Positions 6,001 through 14,944 are shown, counted from the first letter of the stretch. The stretch is 34,337 bases of DNA from Lachnospiraceae bacterium (GCA_017436865.1 JAFSCH010000043.1:1-34337), one strand, 5' to 3'. The notes: a model not told the origin generated them from the sequence alone. Made by a program: numbers and translations.

Positions 6001-8055
6001 ATGGAGGAGCAGATGATGATGATGGAAAGAAAGAACACGATACTAATTGTAGATGATGAAGAAATTATAAAGAAATCTTTAGAGGAAGTGTTAAAGGATG
6101 AATATAATATCCTTCAGGCAGAGAATGGGCAGGTAGCATTAGATATGTTGGCGAAACATGCAAAGAAAATCGTTGTCATTGTATTAGATATGGTAATGCC
6201 TGTTATGGATGGCTTGACTTTTTTAGAAGATTTTAGAAATCATCAGGAGTATAATAATATTCCTGTTATTGTTGCGACTTCCAATGAAGATGAGGGTGTA
6301 GAACAAAAATGTCTGGAATATGGTGTGTGGGATTTTGTTATGAAACCATATAATCCGATATTATTACAATTTAGAATCAAAAATGTTATTGATAAAAGCA
6401 GGATGCTTATGAGTGAACGAGATCCTGTTACAGGCTTATATACTAAGTTGAAATTTTATCAAAAGGTTCGTCAAATGCTTGCAGAAGCAGTAGGACAAAA
6501 ATTTGCATTTGTTCGGATTGATATTGATCGATTTAAAATGATTAATAATTTCTATGGTGTTCAGGAAGGCGACAAGGTATTAATCACTATCGCACAGGAA
6601 TTGATAAAGATTTCGGCTGTATTTGATTACTTTGTTTATGCAAGATTAGAAAATGATGTATTTGCTTGTTGTCTCCCGTATGAGGAAGAAAATATAGAAA
6701 TACTGGCAAATGATTTGCAATTAAATCTCAAAAAAGTGAATAAGGATTATAATATTAAGGTTTCCTGTGGAGTCTATGTGATTAGCGATTATAATATGGA
6801 TGTATCAGAAATGTATGATCGTGCTTATTTAGCTGCAAAAACTTGTAAGGGCAAGTTTGTGCAGAATATTGCATATTATGATGAAAGCATGATTGAAGAT
6901 ATGAGGCAGGAACAGTTTGTTATCAATGCAGTTAATAAGGCGATTGAAGAAGAACAGTTTGTTGTATATCTACAGCCTAAGATTAATTTGGTGACGGGTA
7001 AGCCATATGGAGCAGAAGCATTAGTTCGTTGGATGCATCCGACGAAAGGAATGATTGCACCGGCAGAGTTTATTCCAGTTTATGAGAGAAACGGTATTAT
7101 TGGTCGCTTGGATCAGTATATGTGGAGAAAGGTGTGTGCGTTACTTAGAAAATGGCTGGATGAAGGTAAAAATCCAGATCCGATTTCAGTCAATGTTTCT
7201 CGAGTAAATATTTATAATCCACATTTAGTAAAGATACTGAATAAAATAATTACAGAATATCGTATTCCACCACAGCTATTGAATCTTGAGATTACGGAGA
7301 GTGCTTTCATGGAGGATCAATCATTGGTTATGAAAACAGTGAAGCGTCTGCATGATCTTGGATTTAAGATTATGATGGATGATTTTGGCAGTGGTTATTC
7401 ATCATTAAATGTTCTGAAAGATATGGATGTTGATTATTTAAAAATAGATATGAAATTCTTGGAGGAAGAAAAAACATTCAATGGAAAAGGCGAAAAAGTA
7501 CTTACTTCGGTAGTCAGAATGGCTAAGTGGCTTCAACTGCCGTCTATTGTAGAGGGTGTGGAGACAGAAGAACAGGTAGATTTTTTGAAGTGTATTGGAT
7601 GTGAATATGCACAAGGATTTTATTATGCAAAACCAATGCCTGTTGTGGAATATGAAATGTACATAGCTCGTGAGAAGAAAAAGGAAGAACAAATTTCAAA
7701 AAATGAGAATGCGGATATGATTGGTGAATTGTGGAACACACGTTCTTCCGTAAGTATATTGTTTGATGCATTAGATGTGCCGATTGCTATCTACGAATAT
7801 AGAAATGATAAGATAGAATTGTTACGAAGTAATAACTTATATGAAGAATATATCAATATTGAAAATGAAGAGCTTATGAAACAGGAAATAGTAGAGCTGA
7901 AAAAAAAGATTAAAAGAGCATTGGTTGGTAATTTGGATTATGAGCTTGAAATTGAAAGATTTAAGAAACAATATTGTGTTTTGGCAAAGGTGTTGGGACA
8001 AAGAGAGAATACTTGGATTATAATGGTGACGTATTTGGAGATTTTGAATAAGTAG
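6001..8055 (+). CDS. Response regulator with degenerate GGDEF and intact EAL domain (c-di-GMP phosphodiesterase)
   Basis: Residues 12-130 are a receiver domain (D18/D19, phospho-acceptor D63, KPY switch lysine). Residues about 140-300 are a GGDEF domain whose catalytic loop reads LENDV (216-220) instead of GGDEF, so it should not make c-di-GMP. Residues about 305-555 are an EAL domain with E339-A340-L341, NLEITE, DDFGSGYSSL (D460/D461), KID and EGVET, all needed for phosphodiesterase activity. The last ~115 residues resemble a PAS-like sensor. Output is likely c-di-GMP breakdown controlled by phosphorylation. The start is uncertain: ATG 6001 is the longest, but GGAGGAG at 6003-6009 favours one of the ATG codons at 6013-6022. 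No partner kinase is adjacent. Confidence 0.9.
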   Translation: MEEQMMMMERKNTILIVDDEEIIKKSLEEVLKDEYNILQAENGQVALDMLAKHAKKIVVIVLDMVMPVMDGLTFLEDFRNHQEYNNIPVIVATSNEDEGVEQKCLEYGVWDFVMKPYNPILLQFRIKNVIDKSRMLMSERDPVTGLYTKLKFYQKVRQMLAEAVGQKFAFVRIDIDRFKMINNFYGVQEGDKVLITIAQELIKISAVFDYFVYARLENDVFACCLPYEEENIEILANDLQLNLKKVNKDYNIKVSCGVYVISDYNMDVSEMYDRAYLAAKTCKGKFVQNIAYYDESMIEDMRQEQFVINAVNKAIEEEQFVVYLQPKINLVTGKPYGAEALVRWMHPTKGMIAPAEFIPVYERNGIIGRLDQYMWRKVCALLRKWLDEGKNPDPISVNVSRVNIYNPHLVKILNKIITEYRIPPQLLNLEITESAFMEDQSLVMKTVKRLHDLGFKIMMDDFGSGYSSLNVLKDMDVDYLKIDMKFLEEEKTFNGKGEKVLTSVVRMAKWLQLPSIVEGVETEEQVDFLKCIGCEYAQGFYYAKPMPVVEYEMYIAREKKKEEQISKNENADMIGELWNTRSSVSILFDALDVPIAIYEYRNDKIELLRSNNLYEEYINIENEELMKQEIVELKKKIKRALVGNLDYELEIERFKKQYCVLAKVLGQRENTWIIMVTYLEILNK

Positions 8056-8068
8056 TAATGAAGTAGAT

Positions 8069-8116
8069 AACTATTCAGGGATTGCAAAACAGTCCTTGAA
8101 TAGTTATATTATTTTT
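8069..8116 (+). terminator. Terminator of the c-di-GMP phosphodiesterase gene
   Basis: A 13-bp stem (8069-8081 with 8093-8105, one G-T pair) with an 11-base loop is followed by a T-rich tract. Its ends (AACTATTCAG / TTGAATAGTT) resemble the ends of the palindromic repeat family near 9.0 and 29.5 kb, so it may derive from that element. Confidence 0.75.
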
Positions 8117-8201
8117 GGGAAGTAAATTCCTATTGTTAAAATAGTTATGTGATATGGTTAGAATGTGGTGTATGACAACATATAGGAAGGTCAGAAGATA
8201 G

Positions 8202-8930
8202 ATGAAAAGATACAGGTTTTTAGATCATATAAGAGGAGTAACCTTACTTAGCATGGTTGCGTATCATGCAATATGGGATTTAGTATATATTTTTGGTATG
8301 CGTCTAGATTGGTATAGAACGGAAATCGGATATGTCTGGCAACAAAGTATTTGTTGGACGTTTATTCTTTTGTCAGGTTTTTGTTGGAGTATGGGCAAGA
8401 GTAAATTTAAACGTGGTCTGGTTGTTTTGGGGGCAGGTTTTGTCATTACAATAGTAACCTTACTTTTTATGCCAGAGAATAGGGTTGTGTTTGGAGTATT
8501 GACTTTGCTTGGAGTCTGTATGTTAATACAGAATTTGTTTGAATCTTTTTACAGGCGATGTAATAGTACAATAGGAATGGTATTCGCGTTTTTTAGCTTC
8601 CTACTATTAAAGGACATTAACAGTGGATGGATTGGTCTTGCTGTATGGAAAATAATAGAAGTGCCTAAAAGCTGGTATGCGAACCTTGTTACTGCATTTC
8701 TAGGATTTCCCTTTAGGAAATTTTTTTCTACAGATTATTTTTCTTTGCTTCCATGGTATTTTCTGTTTTTGACAGGTTATTTTTTATATCGTTTTATGCA
8801 GGAAAAAGAATTGTTACAGAAACTGCCAGATATACATATTGCACCACTTGAATGGATTGGAAAGCATTCGCTGATATTGTATATGCTACATCAGCCGATT
8901 GTTTACGGAGTGTTGACGATTGTTATGTAG
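8202..8930 (+). CDS. DUF1624 / heparan-alpha-glucosaminide N-acetyltransferase-like membrane protein
   Basis: The 242-residue protein starts MKRYRFLDHIRGVTLLSMV, the DxxRG signature that opens the DUF1624/acyltransferase-3-like membrane family. It has about seven hydrophobic segments with a His in the first (VAYHAIWD) and a C-terminal IGKHSLILYMLHQP helix typical of these proteins. Related enzymes transfer acyl groups across the membrane to sugars or other surface acceptors; the substrate is not predictable here. It stands alone after a terminator. The SD is GGAAGG, about 15 nt before the start, so translation may be modest. Confidence 0.8.
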   Translation: MKRYRFLDHIRGVTLLSMVAYHAIWDLVYIFGMRLDWYRTEIGYVWQQSICWTFILLSGFCWSMGKSKFKRGLVVLGAGFVITIVTLLFMPENRVVFGVLTLLGVCMLIQNLFESFYRRCNSTIGMVFAFFSFLLLKDINSGWIGLAVWKIIEVPKSWYANLVTAFLGFPFRKFFSTDYFSLLPWYFLFLTGYFLYRFMQEKELLQKLPDIHIAPLEWIGKHSLILYMLHQPIVYGVLTIVM

Positions 8931-9000
8931 ATATAAGATGTTCGGAGATTATTCTGTATAGGAAAAAAGAAATGATAGCAGAATATATACGAAAGAAAAT

Positions 9001-9025
9001 GTAACTATAAAGGTACTGAAGTTAC
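9001..9025. repeat. Palindromic repeat unit, copy A
   Basis: The 25-bp unit begins GTAACTAT and ends GAAGTTAC, with AAGGTACTGAA in the centre. Its sequence matches the reverse complement of the unit at 29507-29533 with a few substitutions and a 2-bp gap, so it belongs to a dispersed family. Confidence 0.55.
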
Positions 9026-9043
9026 AGAGAACTAGAATAATAG

Positions 9044-9070
9044 GTAACTATGACAGTATGTAATAGTTAC
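9044..9070. repeat. Palindromic repeat unit, copy B
   Basis: GTAACTAT (9044-9051) and ATAGTTAC (9063-9070) are perfect 8-bp inverted arms around an 11-bp centre. Overall the 27 bp are close to copy A and to the unit at 29507-29533, differing mostly in the centre. It lies 22 bp before the DUF2156-GNAT gene and could act as an operator or mRNA hairpin. Confidence 0.55.
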
Positions 9071-9092
9071 AAACAGATAAGGATTTTGATAT

Positions 9093-10829
9093 ATGTTTGA
9101 AAAAGAAAAATTGACATTTCATCCGATTTCACTGGAAGATAAAGAATGGATGACGCAGAAGCTTAGAGAGGATGAGTTTTCGGCTTGTGAATATGCATTT
9201 GCCAATAATTTTATGTGGAGTGAGGTTTTTGAGGTCGAGGTAGGACAAGTCTATGACTGTGGGATTATCCGTTATCGTAGAAGAGGTGATTTCTCCTATT
9301 CTTTTCCATTTGGTAATGGTGATAAGAAAAAGGCAGTAGTGTTGCTTCGTGGAATTTGTGCGGCACATGAATATAAACTGCATATGTATCCGATTGAGGA
9401 AAAGGCAAGGAAACTGCTGATGGAGTGGTTTCCGGGAGAATTTGAGCTTGATGCGAACAGAGATAGTTTTGATTATGTGTATACGGTAGAAAAACTTTCG
9501 ACCTTAAAGGGTAAGAAGCTTCATGGAAAGCGTAATCACATTGCAAGGTTCAAGGATGAAGATGACTGGAGTTATGAGACTCTTGGAAGAGATAATATAG
9601 ACGAATGTCGAAAGATGGCAAAGCTGTGGATTGACCAGAGAGAAGAGAAGTGGAATGAAGAGATGGAGCAGGAAATGCGGGTGCTGGAAAAGGCATTCGT
9701 CTATTTTGATGAGCTTGGTTTGTTTGGAGGTGTTCTGCGTAAAAAGGGTGAAATCGTAGCATTTACCATAGGAGAGCGATTAAACTCGGATACGATGGTG
9801 GTTCATTTTGAAAAGGCATATCCGGAATTGCAGGGAGCGTATCCAATGATAAATCAGCAGTTTGTCTTAGATAGAGGGCAGGAATTTGCCTATGTCAATC
9901 GAGAAGAGGATACAGGGGATTTAGGACTTCGCAAGGCAAAACTGTCTTACTATCCAGATGCCTTGATAAAGAAATACAGTGCAGTAGAGAGCCGTGTGGT
10001 GTTTGCAAACGAGATGGATGAAGAAGCAATCATGGACTTGTGGAAACAATGCTTTGGTGATACCAAGGAATATATACAGATGTATCTGGAGAGACGTTTT
10101 ACTACAGAAAATATGCTAGTGATTCATGAAGATGGCAGACCTGTGTCGATGGCAAGTTTTTTACCAGTACAAATCATGATAAACGGGGAAATGATAGAGG
10201 CACGTTATGTTTATGCAGTTGGTACATTACTGGAATACCGGAAAAAAGGATATGCAGCAGAGATAATCAGATATGCTTTTGAAAAATATCAAATGCCATT
10301 GATTTTGCAACCAGCAGAGGAAGAACTTGACAAATATTATGCAGGAATGGGGTTTGTGAAGGCATTTGCAGCAAGTCCATGCTGGTACTTTGAGAGTTCT
10401 TTAGAATACAAACAAGTAGAAATGACAGTAGCGTCAGAAATAAATGAATCCGCATGGAGTATGCAGGAAGTACAGGTGAAAGAATATAAGGCTTTGCGAG
10501 ATGCATATTTTGATGGGGAAGGTTATGTGTCTTGGGACGAGCAAGCGATTGACTATGCTATAGTAGAAAATGCCTTTTGTGGAGGAGAAACCTATAAGCT
10601 AGTAAATGGTAAAAAGGAAGAGCTTCTTATGTATCGAAAAGAGGATAACAGGCTTAGAGTTGTAGAAACCACTCTGGAAGAACAGGAATTAAAAGAGCTT
10701 TTGCCGATGCTTATGCGGAAAAATGCTTGCAGTGAAGCATTTGCACAAAATGCAGGAGGCATGATACTTCTTCCTGAAACGATAGTGTGGGAAGAGAAAA
10801 AGGGATATTTGAATCTTACGTTAGGATAA
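9093..10829 (+). CDS. DUF2156 (LPG_synthase_C-like) - GNAT acetyltransferase fusion
   Basis: Residues 1-300 are a DUF2156 domain, a double acyl-CoA N-acyltransferase fold related to the catalytic part of phosphatidylglycerol lysyltransferase (MprF). KKLHGKRNHIARF near residue 140 and the final FAYVNREEDTGDLGLRKAKL are its usual landmarks. Residues about 305-435 are a GNAT domain with the acetyl-CoA loop region TLLEYRKKGYAAEIIRYAFE. The last ~140 residues are a third, less clear domain resembling the tail of Eis-type or MSMEG-like GNAT proteins. No MprF membrane part is present, so lipid lysylation is not implied; an aminoacyl- or acyl-transfer role is inferred. The SD AAGGA lies before ATG 9093. 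It is monocistronic. Confidence 0.85.
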   Translation: MFEKEKLTFHPISLEDKEWMTQKLREDEFSACEYAFANNFMWSEVFEVEVGQVYDCGIIRYRRRGDFSYSFPFGNGDKKKAVVLLRGICAAHEYKLHMYPIEEKARKLLMEWFPGEFELDANRDSFDYVYTVEKLSTLKGKKLHGKRNHIARFKDEDDWSYETLGRDNIDECRKMAKLWIDQREEKWNEEMEQEMRVLEKAFVYFDELGLFGGVLRKKGEIVAFTIGERLNSDTMVVHFEKAYPELQGAYPMINQQFVLDRGQEFAYVNREEDTGDLGLRKAKLSYYPDALIKKYSAVESRVVFANEMDEEAIMDLWKQCFGDTKEYIQMYLERRFTTENMLVIHEDGRPVSMASFLPVQIMINGEMIEARYVYAVGTLLEYRKKGYAAEIIRYAFEKYQMPLILQPAEEELDKYYAGMGFVKAFAASPCWYFESSLEYKQVEMTVASEINESAWSMQEVQVKEYKALRDAYFDGEGYVSWDEQAIDYAIVENAFCGGETYKLVNGKKEELLMYRKEDNRLRVVETTLEEQELKELLPMLMRKNACSEAFAQNAGGMILLPETIVWEEKKGYLNLTLG

Positions 10830-10896
10830 GGGGGATGAAAAGGTTCACATAACTATTGTCATTTGCCTCAGCTTTTGCTAGAATATTTGCTATGAT

Positions 10897-10914
10897 GTAC
10901 AAATGTCTTTGTAC
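10897..10914. promoter_or_regulatory. Inverted repeat at the predicted sstT transcription start
   Basis: GTACAAA (10897-10903) and TTTGTAC (10908-10914) form a perfect 7-bp inverted repeat just after a TATGAT box (10891-10896). The position suits a repressor site. No convincing -35 was found, so this is tentative. Confidence 0.35.
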
Positions 10915-10949
10915 CAAAAACAAAATAATATAGTACCTTAAAAGGTAGA

Positions 10950-12185
10950 ATGGAGAGACAAATGAAAAACTTTTGTAAGCTTTATGTGAATTCTTCTTTG
11001 ATTTTGCGTATTGCAATCGGTTTGATTGTAGGTATCTGCTTGGGACTTTGGGTGCCACAAGCAAAGTTTATCACGATTTTTGGTAATATTTTTGTTGGAG
11101 CTTTAAAAGGTATTGCCCCAATTCTTGTTTTTATTCTTGTAACCGCTTCCTTAGCAAGTGCAGGAAAGGGAATTGGCAAGAGATTTCGGACCGTAGTATT
11201 GTTTTATATGATAAGTACCTTACTGGCAGCAGTATTGGCAGTTGTTGCAAGCTTTGCTTTTAAGCTACAAATTCCATTGACAGATGCGGTAGAACAGTCA
11301 GCGCCGGCTGGACTTTATGAAGTATTTAGTACCTTACTTGGAAATATGGTAAAAGACCCAATTTCATCCATTATCAATGCAAACTATGTTGGTGTTTTAA
11401 CTTGGGCTGTTTTATTTGGAATCGCATTAAAAATGTGTGCAAGTGATCATACGAAGAATGTATTAAGTGATTTATCGAATGGCGTATCAAAGGTGGTATC
11501 TTGGATTATTCAGCTTGCACCATTTGGTATTATGGGACTTGTATTTTCTACAGTTAATGAGTATGGTCTTGTAATCTTTAAGGATTATGGAATGTTGTTA
11601 TTAGTACTTGTTGGTTGTATGTTGACAACAGCACTTGTAATTAATCCGATTATCGTAGCATTAACTTTAAAGCGTAATCCATATCCATTGGTATTTAGAT
11701 GTATTAAGGAGTCTGGTTTGACAGCGTTTTTTACAAGAAGCTCTGCTGCCAATATTCCGGTTAATATGACGCTTTGTGAAAAGTTGGGATTAGATAAAGA
11801 ATATTATTCTGTAGCAATTCCACTTGGCGCAACCATCAATATGGACGGTGCAGCAACGACCATTACGGTTATGGCTTTGACTGCTGCATTTTCACAGGGA
11901 GTAGAGGTTAATATTCTTTTGGCAATTCTCCTTAGCGTAGTAGCAACCTTAGGCGCTTGTGGTGCTTCCGGTGTTGCAGGTGGTTCATTATTATTGATTC
12001 CTATGGCTTGTTCTTTGTTAGGAATTGGACAGGATATTGCAATGCAGATGGTAGGTGTTGGTTTTATCATTGGTGTGATTCAAGACTCTGTGGAGACAGC
12101 ACTTAACTCATCTGGTGACGTTATTTTCTGTGCAACAGCAGAATTCAAGGAATGGCAGAAGCAGGGAAAAGAGTTACCGTTTTAA
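10950..12185 (+). CDS. sstT: Na+/serine-threonine symporter SstT
   Basis: The protein belongs to the dicarboxylate/amino acid:cation symporter (DAACS) family. It has the N-terminal helix LILRIAIGLIVGICLGLWVP, the serine-rich hairpin motif FTRSSAANIPVNM, the sodium/substrate motif ATINMDGAA and the closing GVIQDSVETALNSSGD, all typical of SstT. Length is 411 residues from ATG 10950, or 407 from ATG 10962, which has the better SD (GGAGAG) and may be the true start; the E. coli protein has 414. It imports serine and threonine with sodium across the plasma membrane. It is a single gene with its own terminator and a possible operator upstream. Confidence 0.93.
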   Translation: MERQMKNFCKLYVNSSLILRIAIGLIVGICLGLWVPQAKFITIFGNIFVGALKGIAPILVFILVTASLASAGKGIGKRFRTVVLFYMISTLLAAVLAVVASFAFKLQIPLTDAVEQSAPAGLYEVFSTLLGNMVKDPISSIINANYVGVLTWAVLFGIALKMCASDHTKNVLSDLSNGVSKVVSWIIQLAPFGIMGLVFSTVNEYGLVIFKDYGMLLLVLVGCMLTTALVINPIIVALTLKRNPYPLVFRCIKESGLTAFFTRSSAANIPVNMTLCEKLGLDKEYYSVAIPLGATINMDGAATTITVMALTAAFSQGVEVNILLAILLSVVATLGACGASGVAGGSLLLIPMACSLLGIGQDIAMQMVGVGFIIGVIQDSVETALNSSGDVIFCATAEFKEWQKQGKELPF

Positions 12186-12200
12186 TCTATGCTAATTTAG

Positions 12201-12245
12201 GTCACATTGGTAAAAATGAAAAGTTTTACCAGTGTGGCTTTTTTT
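12201..12245 (+). terminator. Terminator of sstT
   Basis: A long stem (12203-12215 with 12224-12236, one wobble, extendable by two pairs) with an 8-base loop is followed by seven T residues. Confidence 0.92.
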
Positions 12246-12319
12246 GTATTTAAAGTTCCATACGGGATATAGAAGGGTTGTGATCGTATGGGACATAGAG
12301 ATGATGTCCTTATAGATAA

Positions 12320-13099
12320 TTGAAAATAGAAACTCTGGAAGAGGAAAGTTGTGTAATAGTTAAGGCAGAGGTTATAGAGGAAGAACGTGCAAAGGTTGGC
12401 TATGAGCTTCGTATGGTAGATATTGAAATTCTATCTGTGCCAAGTGAACCATCACCAATTGTCATAAATCAGAAAAAAGTGGATACTTCTTTAGAGAATC
12501 TATTGGATTATAGACCAGTTACGCTGCGAAATGAAAAAGAGCGAGCAATCTTCAAGCTTCAGGAGGGGATTACAGCAGGCTTTCGTCAGTTTCTTATGAG
12601 TCAGGGATTTACAGAGATTCCTTCTGTGAAGTTTATAGATGCAAAGCAAATGGTTTCAGAAGCGTATAACCGTGAAATTCGGGATTATGAAGACTTCGAG
12701 CCGGAGGAAGAAAAGCTGTTATGTGAGCTGATACAAAAGGAAACAGGTAGTGAATTTGTATTTGTGACACACTATCCAAGTAAAAAGCGTCCATTTTACG
12801 CGATGGAGAATCCTGAGAATACAGAAGAAACCTTGAGCTTTGACCTGCTTTTCAGAGGATTGGAAATTACAACAGGAGGTCAACGTATTCATAATTATGA
12901 AGAGCAGCTTGCGAAGCTGAGAAGAAGAGGCATGGAGCCGGAACATTTTGCAGGTTACCTCATGGCACATAAATGTGGATTATCGCCTCATGGTGGTTTG
13001 GGGCTTGGACTGGAACGATTTACGGCCAAGCTATTAGGATTTGAAAATGTAAAAAATGCAACGTTGTTCCCGAGGGATATTAACAGACTGGTGCCGTAA
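12320..13099 (+). pseudogene. aspS: Remnant of aspartyl-tRNA synthetase (Asp/Asn-type class II), doubly deleted
   Basis: The 259-codon frame matches the Clostridia archaeal-type AspRS. SLENLLDYRPVTLRNEKERA leads to motif 1 (FRQFLMSQGFTEI), but the sequence then jumps to PSVKFIDAKQMVSEAYNRE, which in the full enzyme lies some 150 residues later, after motif 2. Motif 3 (GGLGLGLERFTAKLLG) and the end FPRDINRLVP are intact. The N-terminal anticodon-binding OB fold is also mostly missing: the frame opens at TTG 12320 right after an in-frame TAA, with no SD. Full-length members have about 430 residues, so roughly 170 are gone. Without motif 2 the protein cannot activate aspartate. The good frame over the remainder suggests a recent loss. 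Another synthetase must exist elsewhere. Sizes of missing parts are from memory of the family. Confidence 0.82.
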
Positions 13100-13199
13100 A
13101 AATAGGATAAAGATTATGTACAAAAGACCACAAAATAGCTTATACTATAATTAAGTTTGGACAGTGGAAGTATTGCAGTTGTGAAAGGCAGGGATATAA

Positions 13200-14888
13200 A
13201 TGGCAAGAAATGTAGCAATCGGAATACAGGATTGGGAAGATATCATAAAAAACAACTATTTCTATATAGACAAAACCAATTTTATTAAGGAATGGTGGGA
13301 GAGCGGAGATAGTGTTACACTGATAACGCGTCCTCGTCGTTTTGGAAAGACCTTAAATATGAGCATGGTAGAAAAGTTTTTTTCAGTAAACTATGCTAAT
13401 AGAGGAGATTTATTTGAGGGACTTTTCATTTGGCAGTATGAAAGCTATCGTGAAATACAGGGAACATATCCTGTCATTAGTCTCTCCTTCGCTAATATAA
13501 AAGAGACAGATTATGAAAGTGTTGTAACAAAAATCTGTAGTCTGATTCAGATGGTATTTATGGACCATGATTATCTGCTGGAAAGCGAAGCTTTATCGGT
13601 TTATGAAAAAGATATCATGAGAAGAATCATTCAATCACTAGATGAAGTAGAGGCAACGTTAGCGCTTAATTATCTCTCAAAATTTATTTATAAGCATTAT
13701 GGTAAAAAAGCAATCATCCTTTTGGATGAATATGATACACCGATGCAGGAAGCATATGTAAATGGTTTTTGGGATGAATTGGTAGCATTTACGAGAAGTC
13801 TGTTCAATTCTACATTTAAGACAAATCCATTTTTAGAACGGGCATTGATGACGGGAATTACTAGGGTGAGTAAAGAGTCAATATTTTCCGATTTAAACAA
13901 TTTAAAGGTAGTTACTACTACTTCTGATGAGTATGCGACTTGCTTCGGCTTTACAGAAGATGAGGTTTTTGAGGCCTTGGATGAGTGTGGACTTGGTGAA
14001 CAAAAAGAAGGAGTTAAAAAATGGTATGATGGGTTTGTGTTTGGAAAACATAGTGATATATATAACCCATGGTCTGTATTAAACTTCTTGGATACCAATG
14101 GACAGTATGTAACCTATTGGGCAAATACAAGTGGAAATCGTTTAGTTGGTAAGCTGATTCAGGAAGGGGATTCCGGTATCAAAGAACTGTTTGAGCAGCT
14201 GCTCAAAGGGAATGCGATAAAGTGTCCGATTGATGAACAGATTGTATACAACCAGCTGGAGTATGATGAGGATGCGATATGGAGTCTTCTTCTTGCGAGT
14301 GGATATTTAAAGGCAATAGAAAAGGAAAATCTCGTCATCGCAGGAGTCAGACCACAATATACACTGTGTTTAACTAATAGAGAAGTTGAGGATATGTTTT
14401 TGAATATGGTGCGAGGATGGTTTGCACCTGCCAAAAAAGTATATAACAATTTTATTTCAGCTATGCTTCAAGGAAACGTAGAAGAAATGAATGCATATAT
14501 GAGCAAAATAACAAAAGAGGTTTTTAGCTTTTTCGACACAGCAAAAGACCCGTCAGACTCAGAGCCGGAGCGTTTTTATCATGGATTGGTGCTTGGGCTG
14601 ATTGTGGAATTAAACAGGGAATATACCATCACTTCGAATCGTGAAAGCGGATATGGAAGATATGATGTGATGATTGAGCCACATGACAAGAAGCAGCTAG
14701 CCTATATATTAGAATTCAAGGTACACAATCCAAGGAAAGAAAACAGTCTGGAGGCTACGGTAGAATCAGCCTTACAGCAGATAGAAGAAAAGCAATATGA
14801 AGCAGACCTGATAGCCAGAGGCTTTGTTAAGGATAAGATTCATAAGTATGGATTTGCATTTGAAGGTAAGAAGGTGTTAATAGGGTAG
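13200..14888 (+). CDS. AAA-ATPase-like protein with C-terminal PD-(D/E)XK nuclease domain
   Basis: This 562-residue protein belongs to the large family annotated AAA_9 / DUF1703, abundant and often multicopy in Clostridia and Bacteroides. The nucleotide-binding loop is RPRRFGKT (44-51), and Walker B is AIILLDEYD (D176/E177). The C-terminal PD-(D/E)XK nuclease fold shows D489 (GRYDV) and E505-F-K507 (ILEFK), followed by the ALQQIEEKQY helix. It is intact, with the usual family length. Its cellular role is unknown; a mobile or defence-related role has been suspected from its distribution. A TATAAT (13146-13151) lies upstream without a clear -35. It sits next to the aspS remnant and ends in a terminator shared with the convergent ABC operon. 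Confidence 0.88.
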   Translation: MARNVAIGIQDWEDIIKNNYFYIDKTNFIKEWWESGDSVTLITRPRRFGKTLNMSMVEKFFSVNYANRGDLFEGLFIWQYESYREIQGTYPVISLSFANIKETDYESVVTKICSLIQMVFMDHDYLLESEALSVYEKDIMRRIIQSLDEVEATLALNYLSKFIYKHYGKKAIILLDEYDTPMQEAYVNGFWDELVAFTRSLFNSTFKTNPFLERALMTGITRVSKESIFSDLNNLKVVTTTSDEYATCFGFTEDEVFEALDECGLGEQKEGVKKWYDGFVFGKHSDIYNPWSVLNFLDTNGQYVTYWANTSGNRLVGKLIQEGDSGIKELFEQLLKGNAIKCPIDEQIVYNQLEYDEDAIWSLLLASGYLKAIEKENLVIAGVRPQYTLCLTNREVEDMFLNMVRGWFAPAKKVYNNFISAMLQGNVEEMNAYMSKITKEVFSFFDTAKDPSDSEPERFYHGLVLGLIVELNREYTITSNRESGYGRYDVMIEPHDKKQLAYILEFKVHNPRKENSLEATVESALQQIEEKQYEADLIARGFVKDKIHKYGFAFEGKKVLIG

Positions 14889-14891
14889 AAA

Positions 14892-14920
14892 AAAGGGAAT
14901 GTGCAGGTCACATTCCCTTT
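14892..14920. terminator. Bidirectional terminator between convergent units
   Basis: AAAGGGAATGTG (14892-14903) and CACATTCCCTTT (14909-14920) form a perfect 12-bp stem with a five-base loop. A-rich DNA on the left and T-rich DNA on the right let it stop both the AAA protein gene (+) and the BceB-like gene (-). Confidence 0.9.
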
Positions 14921-14944
14921 CTGTTACATTCAATATGAGCATAT

